A stretch of DNA of 19,593 nucleotides, from NCBI GenBank assembly GCA_016200125.1, contig JACQFK010000460.1:1-19593 (forward strand), read 5' to 3'. Numbering within the stretch: position 1 is the stretch's first letter; each line of letters starts with the position of its first letter. The position numbers and the translations under genes were made by a program. Under the pieces are notes generated by a model. The model made no database searches, was not told the DNA's origin, and saw only the letters and a program-made list of their open reading frames with translations. The DNA comes from Planctomycetota bacterium (GTDB lineage Bacteria; Planctomycetota; MHYJ01; JACPRB01). Below, piece by piece: positions 6,765 to 13,801 of this stretch.

Positions 6765-7700
6765 GTGGACTATTTCAGCTTTGAAGACGTGATGAAGGAG
6801 CTGGAGCTCGGCGAAGAAGAGCTCAAGCGCATGGTTTCGGAAGGCGAACTCCGCGCCTTCCGCGACGAGAACAAGATGAAGTTCAAGAAGGAGGACGTGG
6901 AGAGCCTCAAGAAGGGCCGCATCACGGAGCCCACGATCATCCTTCCGTCCACCCCTTCCTCCGAGACCACGGACGAGACCGTCCTCGACCTGGACATCGG
7001 CCAGGAGACGGCCGCGCTCTCCGACACCTCCGCCCAGCTGGCGGCCGTCGGCGGCAAGGGGCGGCAGGAGGAAGACCTCGTCGTGCCGTCCGAAGAGGTC
7101 GGCTCCGACCAGGAGGAGACCTTCATCGAGGAAGACACCGACACCGGCCTGTCCACCGAGCCCCTCAAGCTGGCCGACGAGGCCGCCGAGGAGACGGTCG
7201 CCGCGGAAGCCGTCGAGGAAGAGGCCCCGCCTCCTCCCCCGCCCCGCAAGCGCACGGGCATGACGGGCGTCAACCGCAAGGTCACCGCGCGGATCCCCGT
7301 CGCGGTCGAGCAGGAGATCGAGCGGAAGCGGGCCCACCCGGTCTGGACGCTCTTCATCTTCCTGGCGCTCGTCGCGTCCCTCTACAGCGGCTTCTTCTTC
7401 GTGGACATGATGCGGATGGAGTCGGGCCAGGCCTCGGCGCCGTCGGACGTCACGGCGGGCACGGCCGAGTGGGTCCTCAAGAAGTTCTGGGAGGATCCGA
7501 AGTGGAAGGGCTTCCACCTCCGGAAGTTCGAGGGCAAGGAGCCGCCCTTCCAGGATGCCGACACCCGGATCAAGCACCAGTCCTACAACGGGCCGACCTT
7601 CCTGCACGACAAGGACTACGCCAACAACTTCGGCGGCGGATCGTCCGGCGGCGCGGCTCCGACGCCGGCCCCCGAGCCCCCCAAGGGAGAGATGAAGTAG
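6765..7700 (+). CDS. HTH-domain membrane protein with acidic linker
   Basis: The product has 311 residues from GTG 6765, with CGGAGG (6751-6756) eight bases upstream. Residues 1-50 (SFEDVMKELELGEEELKRMV, GELRAF, KFKKEDVESLKK) have the layout of a MerR/excisionase-type winged helix-turn-helix. A long acidic, low-complexity segment (about 55-155), six prolines and a basic patch (RKRTG) follow. A single membrane helix (about 193-213, WTLFIFLALVASLYSGFFFV) comes next, and then a roughly 95-residue outer part ending in Gly/Pro-rich sequence. The DNA-binding-like domain is therefore cytoplasmic and tethered to the membrane. It could be a membrane-bound regulator, or the HTH may be reused as a protein-binding module. 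A terminator follows, so this gene closes the run. Confidence 0.75.
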   Translation: MDYFSFEDVMKELELGEEELKRMVSEGELRAFRDENKMKFKKEDVESLKKGRITEPTIILPSTPSSETTDETVLDLDIGQETAALSDTSAQLAAVGGKGRQEEDLVVPSEEVGSDQEETFIEEDTDTGLSTEPLKLADEAAEETVAAEAVEEEAPPPPPPRKRTGMTGVNRKVTARIPVAVEQEIERKRAHPVWTLFIFLALVASLYSGFFFVDMMRMESGQASAPSDVTAGTAEWVLKKFWEDPKWKGFHLRKFEGKEPPFQDADTRIKHQSYNGPTFLHDKDYANNFGGGSSGGAAPTPAPEPPKGEMK

Positions 7701-7729
7701 CTTTCCCTCCATAATAGGATCCCCGAAAG

Positions 7730-7760
7730 CGGGGCGTCGAAAGACGCCCCGTTTTCTTTT
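7730..7760 (+). terminator. Strong intrinsic terminator
   Basis: CGGGGCGTC (7730-7738) and GACGCCCCG (7743-7751) pair perfectly around a GAAA tetraloop and are followed by TTTTCTTTT (7752-7760). The preceding CCCCG (7721-7725) could instead pair with CGGGG (7730-7734), a competing five-bp fold over the left arm. Confidence 0.93.
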
Positions 7761-7769
7761 CCCCCCGCC

Positions 7770-7797
7770 TTGACTTCTATAAGTTACAGAATATAAT
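7770..7797 (+). promoter_or_regulatory. Near-consensus housekeeping promoter for the OmpA-like lipoprotein
   Basis: TTGACT (7770-7775), a 16-base A/T-rich spacer, and a perfect TATAAT (7792-7797). The start should lie near 7804, giving a leader of about 67 bases to ATG 7871. This is the best sigma-70-type promoter in the window and fits an abundant envelope protein. Confidence 0.87.
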
Positions 7798-7870
7798 TTA
7801 CATGTTGGGCGCGGTGCGTCGCCGTGTCCCCGGAGAGAGAGTCGGGTTCCATCCTGAGAGGGGGAAGGTC

Positions 7871-8581
7871 ATGTCCTCGAAAATTTCGCTCGCCGTCGCC
7901 GCCCTGGTCGTCGCCTTCGGATCCGTGGGCTGCTCGTCCTCGTGGATGAGCAAGGAGGAGCACGAAACCCTCACCGCGCAGCTTACCGAGTACAAGAACG
8001 CCCTCGAGGCGGAGAACGCCCAGCTGCGGATGAAGGCCGCCGAGTTCGACCGCCTCAAGGCCGAGTTCGACGCCAACAGCGAGTCCGGCAAGTTCTACAG
8101 CGACCTCGCCGCCAGCCTCAAGCAGGCCCTCAACGGCCTGGGCATGGACGAGAAGAAGGGCGACTTCGTCGTGAACAAGGAGAGGGGCTCGATCGAGTTC
8201 AAGGACGGCGTCCTCTTCGACCTGGGCAGCTGGAAGATCTCCACGAACGGCGCCCGGATCCTGAAGACGATCGCCGACACCCAGAAGGGCAACGTCATCA
8301 AGGTCATCGGCCACGCGGACAAGAAGCCCATCACCCGCGAGATCACGAGGAAGGCGCTCGAGACGGACACGAACATGGAGCTGAGCTGCCGCCGCGCCAT
8401 CGCGGTCATGGGCGAGCTCCTCAAGCACGGCCTGCGCGAGACCCAGATCGCGTCGGTCGAGGGCCACGGCACCGAGCCGACCGCGAACAACGGCGTCGCG
8501 CGCTGCGTCGAGATCTTCATCGTGAAGGGCGCCAGCGTCGCCCCCACGAGCTTCAAGCTCCAGAAACCCGTGAAGAAGTAA
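7871..8581 (+). CDS. OmpA/Pal-type peptidoglycan-binding lipoprotein
   Basis: ATG 7871 has a rich GGGGGAAGG ribosome site; the upstream ATG 7802 coincides with the predicted transcription start and would put 23 charged residues before the signal peptide. The 236-residue product has a lipoprotein signal ending in GSVGC (Cys21) and a short coiled coil (about 27-70). The OmpA-like C-terminal domain covers about 107-220: FKDGVLFDLGSWKI, VIKVIGHADKKPI and the NxxLSxxRAxxV peptidoglycan motif as NMELSCRRAIAV (169-180), with the usual D150 and R174. The family anchors the outer membrane to the cell wall. It is not named pal because tolB/tol neighbours are absent. It has its own strong promoter; no terminator lies in the 23-base gap to the next gene. 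Confidence 0.9.
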   Translation: MSSKISLAVAALVVAFGSVGCSSSWMSKEEHETLTAQLTEYKNALEAENAQLRMKAAEFDRLKAEFDANSESGKFYSDLAASLKQALNGLGMDEKKGDFVVNKERGSIEFKDGVLFDLGSWKISTNGARILKTIADTQKGNVIKVIGHADKKPITREITRKALETDTNMELSCRRAIAVMGELLKHGLRETQIASVEGHGTEPTANNGVARCVEIFIVKGASVAPTSFKLQKPVKK

Positions 8582-8604
8582 CGCGGCGCGCTTAGACTGG
8601 GAGC

Positions 8605-9135
8605 GTGCTTTCCCCCGAGGACCGGGCCACGCTCCTGGATCTGGCGCGCCGGACGGTTGCGGCCGCCGCAAGCGGCCTCGACCTCCCGACTCTGAGGAAC
8701 CCGGACGGCCCCCTTCGCGAGAAGGGGGCCGTTTTTGTTACCCTGAAGATCGGCGGCGAGCTCCGCGGCTGCATCGGCCACCTCGAAGCCCATATGCCCC
8801 TCTGGGAATCGGTGCGGGACATGGCCGCGGCCGCCGCGGAGCGGGACACCCGCTTCTCCCCCCTCGGCCCCGACGAGGTCCCCCGCCTCTCCTACGAGAT
8901 CTCCGTCCTCTCCCCCATGGTCCCGATCCGCCCCGACCAGATCGTCGTCGGCACCCACGGGCTCTACGTGAAGCACGAGGGGGTCGCGTCGGGCCTCCTC
9001 CTCCCCCAGGTCGCGGTGGAATGGGGATGGACCCCGGAGGAGTTCCTGCGACGGACCTTCGACAAAGCCGGCCTCCCGCCCGGCGACCCCGCCGCGAGGA
9101 TCTTCGGCTTCACCGTGGAGCACTTCTCGGGTTGA
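8605..9135 (+). CDS. AMMECR1-domain protein (AmmeMemoRadiSam system protein A-like)
   Basis: The 176 residues contain the AMMECR1 hallmarks in order: GAVFVTL (41-47), LRGCIG (53-58) and AAAERDTRFSPL (about 76-87). The family is found in all three domains. In bacteria it often accompanies Memo-like and radical-SAM proteins, but those are not seen here, and its biochemical role is unsettled. The start is GTG 8605; GGGAG at 8599-8603 is only one base away, too close for a ribosome site. TAGACT at 8593-8598 resembles a -10, which would give a leaderless transcript, though no good -35 is seen. A perfect intrinsic-terminator structure lies inside codons 34-44. Confidence 0.87.
   Translation: MLSPEDRATLLDLARRTVAAAASGLDLPTLRNPDGPLREKGAVFVTLKIGGELRGCIGHLEAHMPLWESVRDMAAAAAERDTRFSPLGPDEVPRLSYEISVLSPMVPIRPDQIVVGTHGLYVKHEGVASGLLLPQVAVEWGWTPEEFLRRTFDKAGLPPGDPAARIFGFTVEHFSG
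8705..8736 (+). terminator. Intragenic intrinsic terminator within the AMMECR1 gene
   Basis: ACGGCCCCCTTC (8705-8716) and GAAGGGGGCCGT (8721-8732) are perfect 12-bp arms closed by a GCGA tetraloop (GNRA type). They are followed by an unbroken T run (8732-8736). The structure lies about 100 bases into the coding region and 124 bases after the lipoprotein stop. It could end lipoprotein transcripts or attenuate AMMECR1/sulfatase expression. Confidence 0.7.
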
Positions 9136-9176
9136 TTGGCCGACACCCGGCGGCCGGATCGGGGGTTAGTTCAACG

Positions 9177-10652
9177 ATGCGTCGGGCGCTGCTCCTGCTG
9201 ATCGGGCTCACCGGATGCGCCGGCGCCCCCGAAGCCGCCCGCAGCTCCCGGCCGAACATCGTCTACATCCTGGCCGACGACCTGGGCTACGGCGACCTCT
9301 CCTGCCTCAACAAGGACTCGAAGATCGTCACCCCGAACCTCGACCGCCTGGCCTCGCAGGGGATGTTCTTCAGCGACGCCCACTCCGGATCCTCCGTCTG
9401 CACTCCCACCCGCTACGGCATCCTGACGGGCCGCTATGCCTGGCGCACCCGCCTGCAGCAGGGCGTGCTCGACGGCTTCTCGCCGCCGCTGATCGATCCG
9501 CGCCGGCTGACCGTCCCTTCCCTGCTCCGCTCCCAGGGCTACCACACGGCCTGCATCGGCAAATGGCATCTCGGCATGAATTGGGAGGGCGGTTCGAAGG
9601 CGACCGACTTCAGCCGTCCGATCGCCCAGGGTCCTGCCGCCGTCGGCTTCGATTCCTACTTCGGCATCAGCGCGTCGCTCGACATGCCGCCCTTCATCTG
9701 GATCGAGAACGACCGCACGGTCGGCCTGCCCACGACGACCAAGACCTGGATCCGGCCGGGGCCGGCCCACCAGGACTTCGAAGCGGTCGACGTCCTGCCC
9801 ACGCTCACGAGGAAAGCCGTGGAGTATCTCGATCAGCGGGCGAAGGAGCCGCAGCCTTTCTTTCTCTACGTCCCCCTCAATGCGCCCCACACGCCGATCC
9901 TCCCCTCCCCCGAGTTCGAGGGGAAGAGCGGGCTCGGCAAGTACGGCGACTTCGTCCTGCAGGTGGACTGGACCGTGGGGGAGATCCTGAAGGCGATCGA
10001 CCGGAACGGGCGGGCGGGCGACACGCTCGTCCTCTTCACGAGCGACAACGGCTGCTCGCCCGCGGCCGATATTCCGGCCCTGCTCCGCCAGGGCCACAGC
10101 CCCAACCACAGGTTCCGCGGCGCGAAGGCGGACATCTTCGACGGCGGCCATCGCATCCCCTTCCTCGTCCGCTGGCCGGGCCGCGTCCGGCCCGGCTCGA
10201 GCTGCGACGACACGGTCTGCCTCACCGATCTGATGGCGACCTGCGCCGAGATCCTCGGGACGCCGCTGCCCGACGACGCGGGCGTGGACAGCGTCAGCCT
10301 CCTCCCCGATCTCCTGGGCACGGCGAAGGGGCCGCTCCGTGAGGCGACGGTCCACCACTCCATCAACGGATCCTTCGCGATCCGCCAGGGGCGCTGGAAG
10401 CTGGAACTCTGTCCCGACTCCGGCGGCTGGAGCGACCCGCGGCCCGGCAAGGCGGACGTCTCGAAGCTGCCCGCCGTGCAGCTCTACGACCTGGCCCTGG
10501 ACGGAGGGGAGCGGAGCAACGTGCAGGCGGAGCACCCGGAGGAGGTGCAGCGGCTGACTGCGCTGCTGCGGAGCTACGTCGAGAAGGGGCGCAGCACGCC
10601 GGGGATGCCGCAAACCAACGATGCGGCGGTGGTCCTACAGAAGCCCCGCTAG
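9177..10652 (+). CDS. Sulfatase lipoprotein (formylglycine-dependent, arylsulfatase A family)
   Basis: The 491-residue protein starts at ATG 9177 and has a lipobox LTGC (Cys14), so it is exported and lipid-anchored. The sulfatase signature is CTPTRYGILTG, where Cys75 is the residue oxidised to formylglycine. Metal ligands are visible in ADDLGYGD (D34, D35), the IGKWHLG motif supplies K129 and H131, and SDNG occurs further along. These enzymes hydrolyse sulfate esters, typically of sulfated polysaccharides; the substrate cannot be read from sequence. A formylglycine-generating enzyme or anaerobic maturase must be encoded elsewhere. No Shine-Dalgarno precedes the ATG; it may be read through from the AMMECR1 gene 41 bases upstream. 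The frame can be extended back to 9021, but only as a shadow of that gene. Its stop codon shares a CTAG with the convergent pit gene. Confidence 0.93.
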   Translation: MRRALLLLIGLTGCAGAPEAARSSRPNIVYILADDLGYGDLSCLNKDSKIVTPNLDRLASQGMFFSDAHSGSSVCTPTRYGILTGRYAWRTRLQQGVLDGFSPPLIDPRRLTVPSLLRSQGYHTACIGKWHLGMNWEGGSKATDFSRPIAQGPAAVGFDSYFGISASLDMPPFIWIENDRTVGLPTTTKTWIRPGPAHQDFEAVDVLPTLTRKAVEYLDQRAKEPQPFFLYVPLNAPHTPILPSPEFEGKSGLGKYGDFVLQVDWTVGEILKAIDRNGRAGDTLVLFTSDNGCSPAADIPALLRQGHSPNHRFRGAKADIFDGGHRIPFLVRWPGRVRPGSSCDDTVCLTDLMATCAEILGTPLPDDAGVDSVSLLPDLLGTAKGPLREATVHHSINGSFAIRQGRWKLELCPDSGGWSDPRPGKADVSKLPAVQLYDLALDGGERSNVQAEHPEEVQRLTALLRSYVEKGRSTPGMPQTNDAAVVLQKPR

Positions 10653-11695
10653 AACTTGATCACCCAGCTCAGCGGGAAGTAGAGGATCGCGGCGATGCCC
10701 GCGGAGATGGGGATCGTGAGGATCCAGGCCCACACTACGCGCCCGGCCACGCCCCACTTCACCGCGTGAAGGCCGCGCGTTGAGCCTACGCCCACGATAG
10801 CCCCCGTGATCGTATGGGTCGTGCTGACGGGGATCTTCAGGAAAGTGGCGGCGAACAGCGTCAGGGCCCCGGCCGTCTCGGCGCAGAATCCGTGGACGGG
10901 CTGGAGGTGGCAGATCTTCTGGCCCATCGTCTTCACGATGCGCCAGCCGCCGGCCATCGTCCCCAGGCCCATCGCGGCGTAACAGGCGAAGACCACCCAG
11001 GCCGGAATGTCGGCGTCGGCCTTGAGATAGCCCCCGGCCAGGAGCACCGCCGCGATGATGCCGGCGGTCTTCTGCGCGTCGTTGCCGCCGTGGCCGAGGC
11101 TGTAGGCGGCGGCCGAGATCAGCTGCGCTTTGCGGAAGACCGTGCTGATTTTGCTCGGCGGGAAGCGCCGGAAGACCCAGTAGGTGATCACCATCAGCGT
11201 GAAGCCGAGGATCAGGCCGAGCAGCGGCGCGATCAGGATGAAGGCGCCGATGTCGATGATCGTGATCTGCTTCGTGTTCCAGTGGTGATGGACCACGAGC
11301 TCGATCATCATGCCCCCGCCGTTGAGGACGCCCCACCCTCCCTTCACCACCGCTGCGCCCGCGTAGCCGCCGACAAGGGCGTGGGAGGAACTCGACGGAA
11401 TGCCGTAGTACCAGGTGATCAGGTTCCAGGTGATCGCCCCCACGAGGCCCGCCGTCACCACCGCGATGGTGATGGAGTGGGAGTCCACGACGCCCGACTT
11501 GATCGTCTTGGCCACGCCCTGGTGGAAGACGAAGAAGGCCACGAAGTTGAAGACGGCGGCCATCCCCACGGCCGCCTTGGGCGTCAGCACCCGGGTGGAG
11601 ACGACCGTCGCGATGGAGTTGGCGGCGTCGTGGAAGCCGTTGATGTAGTCGAACACGAGGGCGAGGATGACGATGCAGACGACGAGGGTGAGCAT
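10649..11695 (-). CDS. pit: Low-affinity inorganic phosphate permease (PiT/PHO4 family)
   Basis: The 348-residue polytopic membrane protein has both inverted-repeat signatures of the family: GFHDAANSIATVVSTRVL (20-37) and GHGGNDAQKTAGI (201-213). IPSSSSHALVGG (99-110) and IPVSTTHTITGAIVG (288-302) form the matching second halves. Roughly ten hydrophobic segments are visible. It imports phosphate or metal-phosphate using an ion gradient. It lies seven bases downstream of the DUF47 regulator, a standard PiT pairing. The spacer reads CCTCCGG, the complement of a Shine-Dalgarno rather than one, so translation probably depends on coupling to the upstream gene. Convergent with the sulfatase, overlapping it by four bases. 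Confidence 0.94.
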   Translation of the reverse strand: MLTLVVCIVILALVFDYINGFHDAANSIATVVSTRVLTPKAAVGMAAVFNFVAFFVFHQGVAKTIKSGVVDSHSITIAVVTAGLVGAITWNLITWYYGIPSSSSHALVGGYAGAAVVKGGWGVLNGGGMMIELVVHHHWNTKQITIIDIGAFILIAPLLGLILGFTLMVITYWVFRRFPPSKISTVFRKAQLISAAAYSLGHGGNDAQKTAGIIAAVLLAGGYLKADADIPAWVVFACYAAMGLGTMAGGWRIVKTMGQKICHLQPVHGFCAETAGALTLFAATFLKIPVSTTHTITGAIVGVGSTRGLHAVKWGVAGRVVWAWILTIPISAGIAAILYFPLSWVIKF

Positions 11696-11702
11696 CCGGA
11701 GG

Positions 11703-12326
11703 TCAGGCGTTCTTCAGCACGATGCCTTCGATGACGTTGGCCACGTCCTCGCAGCGGTCGGTGGCCGACTCCAGCTCCTCGTAAATGTCCTTCCACTTGA
11801 TGATGAAGATCGGATCCTGGCCGTTCTCGAACAGCGCCGCCAGCGCGTGCTGCTCGATCCGGTCCCCCTCGTTCTCCTTGGTGTGGATCTCGATGCAGTG
11901 CTGGAGCAGCGAGCTCGACAGCTTCATGCTCCTCATCTTGGGCAGGAGCTCGGTGATGATCTTCGTGGCCTCCACCAGGACCCGGGCCAGCGCCTTCGCG
12001 TCCGCGGTGGGCTTGTCGATCTTGTAGAGGTGCATCCGCGCCACGGCCGTGTCGATCAGGTCGATGATGTCGTCGATGCGGCAGATGAGCTCGTGGATGT
12101 CCTCGCGGTCCAGCGGGGTGATGAAGGTCTGGTTGAGCTTTTCGATCGTCGTGTGGGTGATCTTGTCGCCGGCGTGCTCGATGTCCTTGATCCGTTTGAC
12201 CTTGTCGGGGACGTTCTGGTAGTCCTCCATCAGGTCCTGGAGGGCCAGAGCCCCCGCGTGGGCGTTCTTCCCCGCCTCCTCGAAGAGGTCGAAGAACACC
12301 ATCTCCTTGGGCAGCAGGCTGAACAC
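11703..12326 (-). CDS. DUF47 family, PhoU-like regulator of the phosphate permease
   Basis: The 207 residues are all helical and start with the family-typical FSLLPKE...FFDLFEEAGKNA. Two PhoU-like halves follow, with acidic metal-site motifs such as KDIEHAGDKITH (47-58) and TKENEGDRIEQHAL. DUF47 proteins sit next to PiT permeases and are thought to tune or gate phosphate uptake in the cytoplasm. GTG 12326 is chosen because the conserved MFSLLPK start begins there; the ATG at 12302 would delete it. No Shine-Dalgarno precedes the GTG, but a strong promoter ends nine bases upstream, so the message is nearly leaderless. Confidence 0.92.
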   Translation of the reverse strand: MFSLLPKEMVFFDLFEEAGKNAHAGALALQDLMEDYQNVPDKVKRIKDIEHAGDKITHTTIEKLNQTFITPLDREDIHELICRIDDIIDLIDTAVARMHLYKIDKPTADAKALARVLVEATKIITELLPKMRSMKLSSSLLQHCIEIHTKENEGDRIEQHALAALFENGQDPIFIIKWKDIYEELESATDRCEDVANVIEGIVLKNA

Positions 12327-12335
12327 GTTGGGCGT

Positions 12336-12364
12336 ATTAGACAGGGGGTACGGAGGAGTGTCAA
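12336..12364 (-). promoter_or_regulatory. Promoter of the DUF47-pit operon (near-leaderless)
   Basis: On the minus strand: TTGACA (12364-12359), exactly 17 bases, TCTAAT (12341-12336, 5/6 to consensus). The -10 ends nine bases before GTG 12326, so transcription should begin within about three bases of the start codon. Confidence 0.78.
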
Positions 12365-12379
12365 CGGCGTGTGAAGATC

Positions 12380-12397
12380 CTTAACGAAACCTTAACA
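12380..12397. promoter_or_regulatory. Pho-box-like direct repeat
   Basis: CTTAACG (12380-12386) and CTTAACA (12391-12397) repeat with an 11-base period in the region between the phosphate operon and the protease. PhoP/PhoB-type regulators bind direct repeats of about this period; the B. subtilis half-site is TTAACA-like and the cyanobacterial one CTTAACCT-like. Only two units are seen, and they read on the plus strand, away from the phosphate genes. Confidence 0.3.
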
Positions 12398-12418
12398 ATC
12401 CGGCGGAGGCGACGCTGG

Positions 12419-12447
12419 TTGACACCCGCGGGAACGGGGGAGACAAT
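12419..12447 (+). promoter_or_regulatory. Promoter of the HtrA-like protease (leaderless)
   Basis: TTGACA (12419-12424), exactly 17 bases, GACAAT (12442-12447, 4/6). Only six bases separate the -10 from ATG 12454, so the start point should fall on the initiation codon. GGGGGAG at 12436-12442 would be too far upstream for a typical ribosome site and would be absent from such an mRNA. Confidence 0.7.
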
Positions 12448-12453
12448 TCACTC

Positions 12454-13800
12454 ATGAGACTTCTCTTCGCGACCTTCCTGTCCGCCGCGCTGGGCGCCTG
12501 CGCCTCCGTCCGCCCCGAGGAGGAGGTCATCCAGGAGGCCAAGGACAAGGTCTTCCCCGCCGTCGTCTTCATCAAGCCCATCCAGCAGGAGTTCCGCGGC
12601 GGCAAGATGGAGAAGATCCAGGTGTTCGGCTCCGGCGCGATCATCTCCCCCGAGGGCTTCGTGGTCACCAACAACCACGTGGCCGAGAAGGCCACCGAAA
12701 TCCGTTGCGTGCTGTCCGACCGGGAGGAGGTCAGCGCCAAGATCGTGGGGCTCGACCCGGAGACCGACCTGGCGGTGATCAAGCTGAACCTCCCCGAGCG
12801 CAAATCCAAATCGCCGCTGCCCGTGGCCGAGTTCGGCGACTCCAACGCCCTTAAAGTGGGCGAGCTCGTCATGGCCATGGGCGCCCCCCACGGCTTCGAG
12901 CGCTCGGTCTCGCGCGGGATCGTCTCCTCCGTCGAGCGCCACCTCGACTTCGCCCCCTACAACCTCTGGATCCAGACCGACGCGGCCATCAATCCCGGCA
13001 ACTCGGGCGGGCCGCTCGTCGACATCCGCGGCCGCATCGTCGGGATCAACGCCCGCGGCATGCGCGGCGCCGACAACCTGGGCTTCGCGATCCCCGCGGC
13101 CGTCGTGAAGGAAGTCGTCGACCGCATCCTGAAGGACGGCAAGGTCCAGCGCTCCTGGACGGGGCTGCGTTTCCAGGCGCTGAAGGATTTCCGGAAGAGC
13201 TCCTACATCGACGCCACGCACGGCGTGCTGATCGCGAGCGTGGACGAGGGTTCGCCCGGCGAGAAGGCGAAGCTCCACGCCGGCGACATCGCGGTGGCCG
13301 TGAACGGCGAGGCGGTCCGCGGGATGTACGAGACGGATCTCCCGGCCGTCGAGCGGCGCTTCGCGGCGCTCCCGATCGACGCGCCGGCGCGGCTCGACGT
13401 CCAGCGGGGCGCCGAAACGCTCGCGGTCACCCTGACGCCCTCGTCGAAGGGCAAGCAGGAGGGCGAGGACTTCGAGTGCAAGAAGTGGGACATGACGGTG
13501 AAGGAGATCACGAAGTTCTCCGACCCCTTCCTCCACTTCCAGCGGCCGCGCGGCGTCTACGTGCAGGGCGTGAAGTTCTCCGGCAACGCCCGCGCGAGCG
13601 GCTTCGTCAACTTCGACATCATCACCCGGATCGGCGACAAGCCCGTGGAGTCGCTCAAGGACGTGCGCGACGCCTACGAGGCCTCCCTGAAGCAGGAGAA
13701 GGGCAAGCGCAAGCTGCTCTTCGGCATCATCCGCACCGGCTACCGGCGCCTCGTCGTGCTCGACTTCGAGAAGGACATGGAAAAGATCGAGGAGGACTAA
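12454..13800 (+). CDS. HtrA/DegP-like serine protease lipoprotein with two PDZ domains
   Basis: The product has 448 residues and begins with a lipoprotein signal ending in LGAC (Cys16). The trypsin-like domain (about 30-220) has an intact triad: H75 in TNNHV, D105 in ETDLAVIKL, and S184 in GNSGGPL. PDZ-type regions follow at about 235-330 (HGVLIASVDEGSPGEKAKL, HAGDIAVAVNGE) and about 345-440 (FVNFDIITRIGDKPVESL). HtrA proteases degrade or refold damaged envelope proteins. Here the enzyme would be lipid-anchored, unlike soluble DegP. Its promoter suggests a leaderless message. One base after its TAA stop begins the gene for a larger HtrA-like protein without the triad, and GAGGAGG near its own 3' end provides that gene's ribosome site, so the two proteins are made together. 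Confidence 0.94.
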   Translation: MRLLFATFLSAALGACASVRPEEEVIQEAKDKVFPAVVFIKPIQQEFRGGKMEKIQVFGSGAIISPEGFVVTNNHVAEKATEIRCVLSDREEVSAKIVGLDPETDLAVIKLNLPERKSKSPLPVAEFGDSNALKVGELVMAMGAPHGFERSVSRGIVSSVERHLDFAPYNLWIQTDAAINPGNSGGPLVDIRGRIVGINARGMRGADNLGFAIPAAVVKEVVDRILKDGKVQRSWTGLRFQALKDFRKSSYIDATHGVLIASVDEGSPGEKAKLHAGDIAVAVNGEAVRGMYETDLPAVERRFAALPIDAPARLDVQRGAETLAVTLTPSSKGKQEGEDFECKKWDMTVKEITKFSDPFLHFQRPRGVYVQGVKFSGNARASGFVNFDIITRIGDKPVESLKDVRDAYEASLKQEKGKRKLLFGIIRTGYRRLVVLDFEKDMEKIEED

Positions 13801-13801
13801 A

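Noticed and set aside
7802..7870. Earlier ATG start for the OmpA-like lipoprotein
   Set aside because: ATG 7802 coincides with the expected transcription start and would put 23 charged residues before the lipoprotein signal; ATG 7871 has a strong ribosome site.
9171..10613. 480-codon minus-strand frame opposite the sulfatase
   Set aside because: Antisense shadow; the plus strand carries the complete sulfatase signature.
11696..11702. CCTCC between DUF47 and pit as a regulatory anti-Shine-Dalgarno element
   Set aside because: A seven-base spacer leaves too little sequence to tell function from chance; translational coupling explains pit expression without it.
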